64,000 bases of DNA from an uncultured Nonlabens sp. Lineage in GTDB: Bacteria; Bacteroidota; Bacteroidia; Flavobacteriales; Flavobacteriaceae. Where the stretch lies: contig NZ_CANLXZ010000014.1 of assembly GCF_947495285.1 (NCBI RefSeq), positions 1 through 64,000 on the forward strand, in the 5' to 3' direction. A program made the position numbers and the translations under genes. The notes beneath the pieces were generated by a model. It was not told where the DNA came from, ran no database searches, and worked only from the letters and a program-made list of their open reading frames with translations. Positions 61,501-64,000 of this stretch are shown in pieces (within the stretch, counting starts at the first letter, position 1; the number at the start of each line of letters is the position of its first letter).

Positions 61501-62695
61501 CTGCCTCATTTGTAGTATTACCAAAACGCTCTGAAGTCGTTACTTCTATTTGATTAAGACTCGCCGCCATAGGAAAATCCACTGGCACTTCTGTAATTAA
61601 CCAATCGATATCTTCAGTACCTCCAAAACCATTCATCGCATAAGCCCCAGACTCACATACCCACACATCATTACCAGCTTGATCAAAAGCGACCCATTTA
61701 CTACCACCGCAATCATTAAAACTCTCTATATAAGGTAAAGAAATAGGTGCAATATCATCTTCTAAAACTGTTAGTGTAAATGTATTATTTGTACCAGCAG
61801 CAGCCATATCGCCACCTAACACGTTTTGAATTTCAAAGGTAAAATCTTTGTCCAGTTCTTCAATCATATCATCAGTAATGGTTATAGTTACTGTTTGATT
61901 CACAGAACTACCTGCAGGAAATGCAACGGATTGAGTAGTATAGTTATCAATACTACTAGCCGTACCAGATGTAAGAATAACATCTGCCGTGGTAGCATTA
62001 CTTGTAGACTCATTAGAGATAGAAACCGTAAGATCTACAATACCAACATCTTCGTTTACCGTTAAAGAGTTAGGGTCAAATTGTAGCGATGTCGTTGCAG
62101 GGCCATTATTTACTGCAAATGAAGTACTACTCAATCCACCTAACGAGTTACCGTTTGTATTATAATTTGTTGAGTCCTGAAATAATTGAAATAATGTAAC
62201 CGAATCACCAGATCTAACACCTTGGTAATCTCCATTATCTGCTCCAATTAACAATTGTGGTCCAGCATAAAAGTTACCGATATCACCACTATCTTCTCCT
62301 ATAGCAAATAGAATCGTAGATGGAGATGATAAAGTACCTTGATAAGCTGTGACACCATCACCACTATTACCTAAAACCATAGCACCGTCAGAAGTTGACG
62401 AGAAATTAACCTCTGCCCCATTACTATCTCCTATAATCACTGTTCCTGCTACATAACCTGTGGTAGGAACTGTATACAAGACAGTACCTTCGTTAGTGGA
62501 GAAAGTAGTCCCACCGAATTCTTCATCGGTAAAATATATTTCAGTCCCTGGGAGCATATCTACCAATACTACAAATGAAAAAACTTCATCATTTGTATCT
62601 AAACCTATCAAAGCCAAATCGCCCTGGTTTAAAACAGTTTGCGCAATGGTAAGATTGCATAGCATCAACCCTACAAAAAGTAAAAATTTTTTCAT
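58589..62695 (-). CDS. Large T9SS-secreted multidomain surface protein
   Basis: A 1368-residue protein with signal peptide MKKFLLFVGLMLCNLTIAQ. After an N-terminal region of about 180 residues comes a Calx-beta-like domain (SLTVNEDVGIVDLTVSISN to the ITDDMIEELDKDF region, residues about 205-305). A jellyroll-like region with ESFNDCGGSKWVAFDQAGN, an Ig-like segment and further beta-rich repeats follow. The last 75 residues are a type A T9SS sorting domain (VYPNPVNGDR, FSIYNVLGQLV, GVYLLRVEQ). It is exported by T9SS and anchored or released at the surface, probably as an adhesin or processed enzyme; no catalytic motif is evident. A palindrome copy encodes AFAEA just before the sorting domain. 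Confidence 0.9.
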   Translation of the reverse strand: MKKFLLFVGLMLCNLTIAQTVLNQGDLALIGLDTNDEVFSFVVLVDMLPGTEIYFTDEEFGGTTFSTNEGTVLYTVPTTGYVAGTVIIGDSNGAEVNFSSTSDGAMVLGNSGDGVTAYQGTLSSPSTILFAIGEDSGDIGNFYAGPQLLIGADNGDYQGVRSGDSVTLFQLFQDSTNYNTNGNSLGGLSSTSFAVNNGPATTSLQFDPNSLTVNEDVGIVDLTVSISNESTSNATTADVILTSGTASSIDNYTTQSVAFPAGSSVNQTVTITITDDMIEELDKDFTFEIQNVLGGDMAAAGTNNTFTLTVLEDDIAPISLPYIESFNDCGGSKWVAFDQAGNDVWVCESGAYAMNGFGGTEDIDWLITEVPVDFPMAASLNQIEVTTSERFGNTTNEAGEFLLRYSTDYNGAGDPTMATWTDLIFNPNNTSSGSSASASSVATVDASAIQGQAYIAFLYDNTGLGAEEWIVEEINITTLPADANLAPSITNILNSPSAPTSTELVTVNVDVTDADGLSSVELQYGFASGVYDQTPIAMVLSSGDTYQANIPAQVDGTTVFYQIVAIDANASPETATSVEQNYIVLDPQPQGLQIDVIDRAYLIDFDNTVANVNNGTFDGSGFLTVPAVGQLDADAFAIDGLQDATTNFGEEQSGNDFGKGFSDGGVSSGGIYAFEVAVGDYALGVQPTGRDFTPGTVFFRFTNNTGTVVTDLSVAYDFYVFDNENRANDFRFSHGADVSSLTEVTGAALSSMLGQDAIEEWKRNAVAMDLTGLNIAAGDTYVLAWSSVDSGSGSSDEIALDNIQLIANPSIQKIALSGVLESLTLLGDVSLGNTTQVNGFLNLISGDLTTNNNLTLKSINGKSAVVREVLAGTVTGDVIVEQFYPAQRAFRFIGSSVDMTGSLFDNWQQGGLNVGDTGYVPETGMHITGGTIADGFDASGSNNPSAFSFNEGTQLWESISTLNGEATNSTNLTAGDALRVLIRGDRSVSLTTAGTVPSNTTLISTGSLYLGDFTASGLSTVEGSFNFVGNPYQAQVNLNSVLNDAATQDINANQYYAWDPTIGTRGAYVTHDFVLGNSNTTSDVNEFIQPGQAFFVSTTEDGRNAAALEPSISFKESHKSTSFETSNTYRNSNVNEQISINLYTDQELLSANKARDGVLISFNFNESTAISTNGALKLLNPDENLSIEALNSSFSIMQRVAPVDNEIIPLKLNGLTASNYTFDINNTFTNLQTLFVDHFLGTETLLVNGSNLIRVSFDSTHTASLNENRFELKFINSTLSVGDIAFAEAVQVYPNPVNGDRMTIANLIVGEAVKFSIYNVLGQLVVSYQKESTNGSETVSSMNNLSDGVYLLRVEQDNAATTIKFVKN
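58829..58844. repeat. Dispersed palindrome copy inside the T9SS protein gene
   Basis: CGCTTCCGCGAAAGCG has 15 of 16 core positions. It encodes AFAEA in the linker just before the C-terminal sorting domain. Confidence 0.9.
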
Positions 62696-62713
62696 GACAT
62701 TTATTTAAGGCCA

Positions 62714-62721
62714 CAAAATTA
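62714..62721 (-). promoter_or_regulatory. -7 box TAATTTTG of the T9SS protein gene
   Basis: This is a perfect TAnnTTTG match 18 bases before the ATG at 62695. Confidence 0.55.
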
Positions 62722-62928
62722 ATTTCATTATTTTTCTTTAGAGATGAAGTTAGATTAACTCTTTGTTAAGATGTTAAATCTGATTGCAAAAATAATGATC
62801 AAAAACATGTTTTAAAACACCTCTTTATCTTTTAAAAGAACGACTTAAACCATTAATCTAATATAAGAACAATACAGCCAGTGTTTTAAAGCACCGGCCG
62901 TAGTAAAATGTAAATAATATGAAGAATT

Positions 62929-64000
62929 TTATTTGCTGAATAAAGATTTTATTGAAACGGAGATTCTATCCCTATCAGCATCAGTTAAATTAGAACCAGA
63001 CGGCAAGCATAAGCCATTTTCAAATAAAGTTTCACAAACTTTATTACCATAATAAGGATAGTCCTTATAAAGGGGCTGCATGTGCATAGGCTTCCATAAG
63101 GGTCTAGATTCTATGTTATCCTTTTCTAGAGCGAGTCTTATATCTTCTCTAGAGATACCACCTGTTTTTGATGCATCTACTAGAATAGCACTCAACCAGT
63201 GGTTAGAGCGCACTGTATCATCTTGTTCTTTAAGTACCTCAACACCTTCTATGTTATTAAATATATCTTGATAAAAGGCATTCATAGCTCTTCTTAAATC
63301 GATATGTTTATCAAGAACTTCCATTTGTCCTCTACCTATACCTGCACTTATGTTACTCATGCGATAGTTATAACCTACCTCACTATGTTGATAATGTGGC
63401 GCTGCATCACGGGCTTGTGTTGCTAGAAAAATGGCTTTATCTTTAACTTCATTGGTCTTACATACCATGGCACCACCACCACTAGTAGTTATAATTTTAT
63501 TTCCATTAAAACTTAGTATTCCATAGTCACCAAAAGTTCCACATTTCTGACCTTTGTAAGTACTTCCTAAAGCTTCTGCACTGTCTTCTATAATTGGTAT
63601 TTGTTTCGCTTTCGCGAAAGCGTGAATCTCATCAACCCTATACGGCATACCATATAAATGTACCGCTAGAATGGCTTTGGGCTTTTTACCGTTTGCAATG
63701 CGATCTTCTACGGCCTGTATCAATGCTTGTGGACACATATTCCAGGTATGCTCTTCACTATCTACCATAATAGGAATGGCACCTAAATACAGTACTGGAT
63801 TTGTAGTACCACAAAAAGTAAAGCTTTGACATATCACCTCGTCACCTGGACCTACACCTGCTTGAACAAGTGCTAGATGTATAGCAGCTGTGCCACTGCT
63901 TAGAGCAGCCACATGAGAATCCTGACCTTGATAAGATTCTAAATCTTTTTCAAAACCGGTTACGTTAGGTCCTAATGGAGCGACCCAATTGGTATCAAAA
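62929..64000 (-). CDS. DegT/DnrJ/EryC1/StrS sugar aminotransferase, cut by the window edge
   Basis: The frame stays open to the right edge, so the start is missing; 357 codons are visible. Landmarks are NWVAPLGPNVTGFEKDLESY near the edge, AALSSGTAAIHLALVQAGVG, VICQSFTFCGTTNPV, the cofactor region PIIEDSAEALGSTYKGQKCG and the PLP lysine in LSFNGNKIITTSGGGAMVC. The family transfers an amino group to a 4-keto (or 3-keto) sugar nucleotide, such as the product of CapD encoded 5 kb away. It is likely part of the same surface-glycan pathway. HAFAKAKQIP is encoded by a palindrome copy. Confidence 0.9.
   Translation of the reverse strand, partial: FDTNWVAPLGPNVTGFEKDLESYQGQDSHVAALSSGTAAIHLALVQAGVGPGDEVICQSFTFCGTTNPVLYLGAIPIMVDSEEHTWNMCPQALIQAVEDRIANGKKPKAILAVHLYGMPYRVDEIHAFAKAKQIPIIEDSAEALGSTYKGQKCGTFGDYGILSFNGNKIITTSGGGAMVCKTNEVKDKAIFLATQARDAAPHYQHSEVGYNYRMSNISAGIGRGQMEVLDKHIDLRRAMNAFYQDIFNNIEGVEVLKEQDDTVRSNHWLSAILVDASKTGGISREDIRLALEKDNIESRPLWKPMHMQPLYKDYPYYGNKVCETLFENGLCLPSGSNLTDADRDRISVSIKSLFSK
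63607..63622. repeat. Dispersed palindrome copy (perfect) inside the DegT-type gene
   Basis: This is the exact 16-bp core. On the coding strand it is followed by AAACAAA, the same tail as the copy at 17296. It is read as AFAKA. Confidence 0.95.

Noticed and set aside
62877..62898. Hairpin GCCAGTG/CACCGGC as terminator of the DegT-type gene
   Set aside because: The stem has one mismatch and no T run follows on the minus strand.
1..64000. CRISPR array, tRNA or rRNA genes, insertion sequences, prophage
   Set aside because: I looked for regularly spaced repeats, cloverleaf sequences, transposase or phage genes and long terminal inverted repeats, and found none. The dispersed palindrome is not regularly spaced and has no associated transposase.

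Overview
The window looks like a chromosomal segment of a marine member of the Flavobacteriaceae (Bacteroidota). The DNA is AT-rich. Promoters that can be seen follow the Bacteroidota -7 consensus TAnnTTTG rather than an E. coli -10 box, and Shine-Dalgarno sequences are mostly absent. One very large secreted protein carries a type IX secretion (T9SS) C-terminal sorting domain. The menaquinone genes and the tpx-dgkA-ftsK-lolA-lptF-ribBA order fit the family. A genus such as Nonlabens or a relative is a guess. There are no rRNA or tRNA genes, no insertion sequences, no CRISPR array and no prophage.

Layout. 0.1-4.9 kb: BON-LysM protein, YebC regulator, a secreted unknown, a tiny membrane protein and fumarase fumC. 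5.1-6.6 kb: a HARE-HTH protein with a PD-(D/E)XK-like C-terminal part, plus a secreted unknown. 6.8-15.7 kb: alanine dehydrogenase, FAD oxidoreductase, MscS channel, acyl-CoA thioesterase, SpoU RNA methyltransferase, M48 protease, two convergent DoxX-like proteins and a PLP decarboxylase. 15.7-17.95 kb: a gene-poor accessory patch with an unknown gene, a decayed reading frame and three consecutive short ORFs ending in a terminator. 18-20.8 kb: sugar dehydrogenase, cytochrome c and a lipoprotein. 20.8-25 kb: DUF2853, menD, menF, menI. 25-37 kb: esterase, rdgB, M28 peptidase, helicase, beta-lactamase-fold hydrolase, OmpA lipoprotein, glycosyltransferase, an HSDR_N-like nuclease, holA and menA. 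37-47.5 kb: oxyR, cytochrome c, tpx, dgkA, ftsK, lolA, lptF, ribBA, murQ and two small genes. 48-53 kb: OstA-like LptA/LptD-type protein, a class III aminotransferase, a TPR protein and a YwqE/CpsB-type phosphatase. 53-64 kb, all on the minus strand: capsule genes wzc, wza and capD, a truncated small ORF, the 1368-residue T9SS protein, and a DegT-family sugar aminotransferase that runs off the right edge.

How the genes work together. menF, menD, menI and menA cover several steps of menaquinone synthesis. oxyR and tpx form a peroxide-response neighbourhood. lolA, lptF and the OstA-like protein serve the outer envelope. The capD-wza-wzc operon makes and exports a polysaccharide, and the convergent YwqE phosphatase is the expected partner of the Wzc tyrosine kinase.

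The strongest unexplained signal is a dispersed 16-bp perfect palindrome, CGCTTTCGCGAAAGCG. It occurs exactly seven times, with one mismatch five more times, and once as a symmetrically compensated variant. Copies lie both between genes and inside coding sequences in all three reading frames. I know of no established function for it. Other points worth following are the three-short-ORF unit, a thiol peroxidase without the usual resolving cysteine, a RibBA whose GTP cyclohydrolase II half has no zinc cysteines, very short or absent mRNA leaders, and a terminator hidden in the end of the opposing coding sequence.
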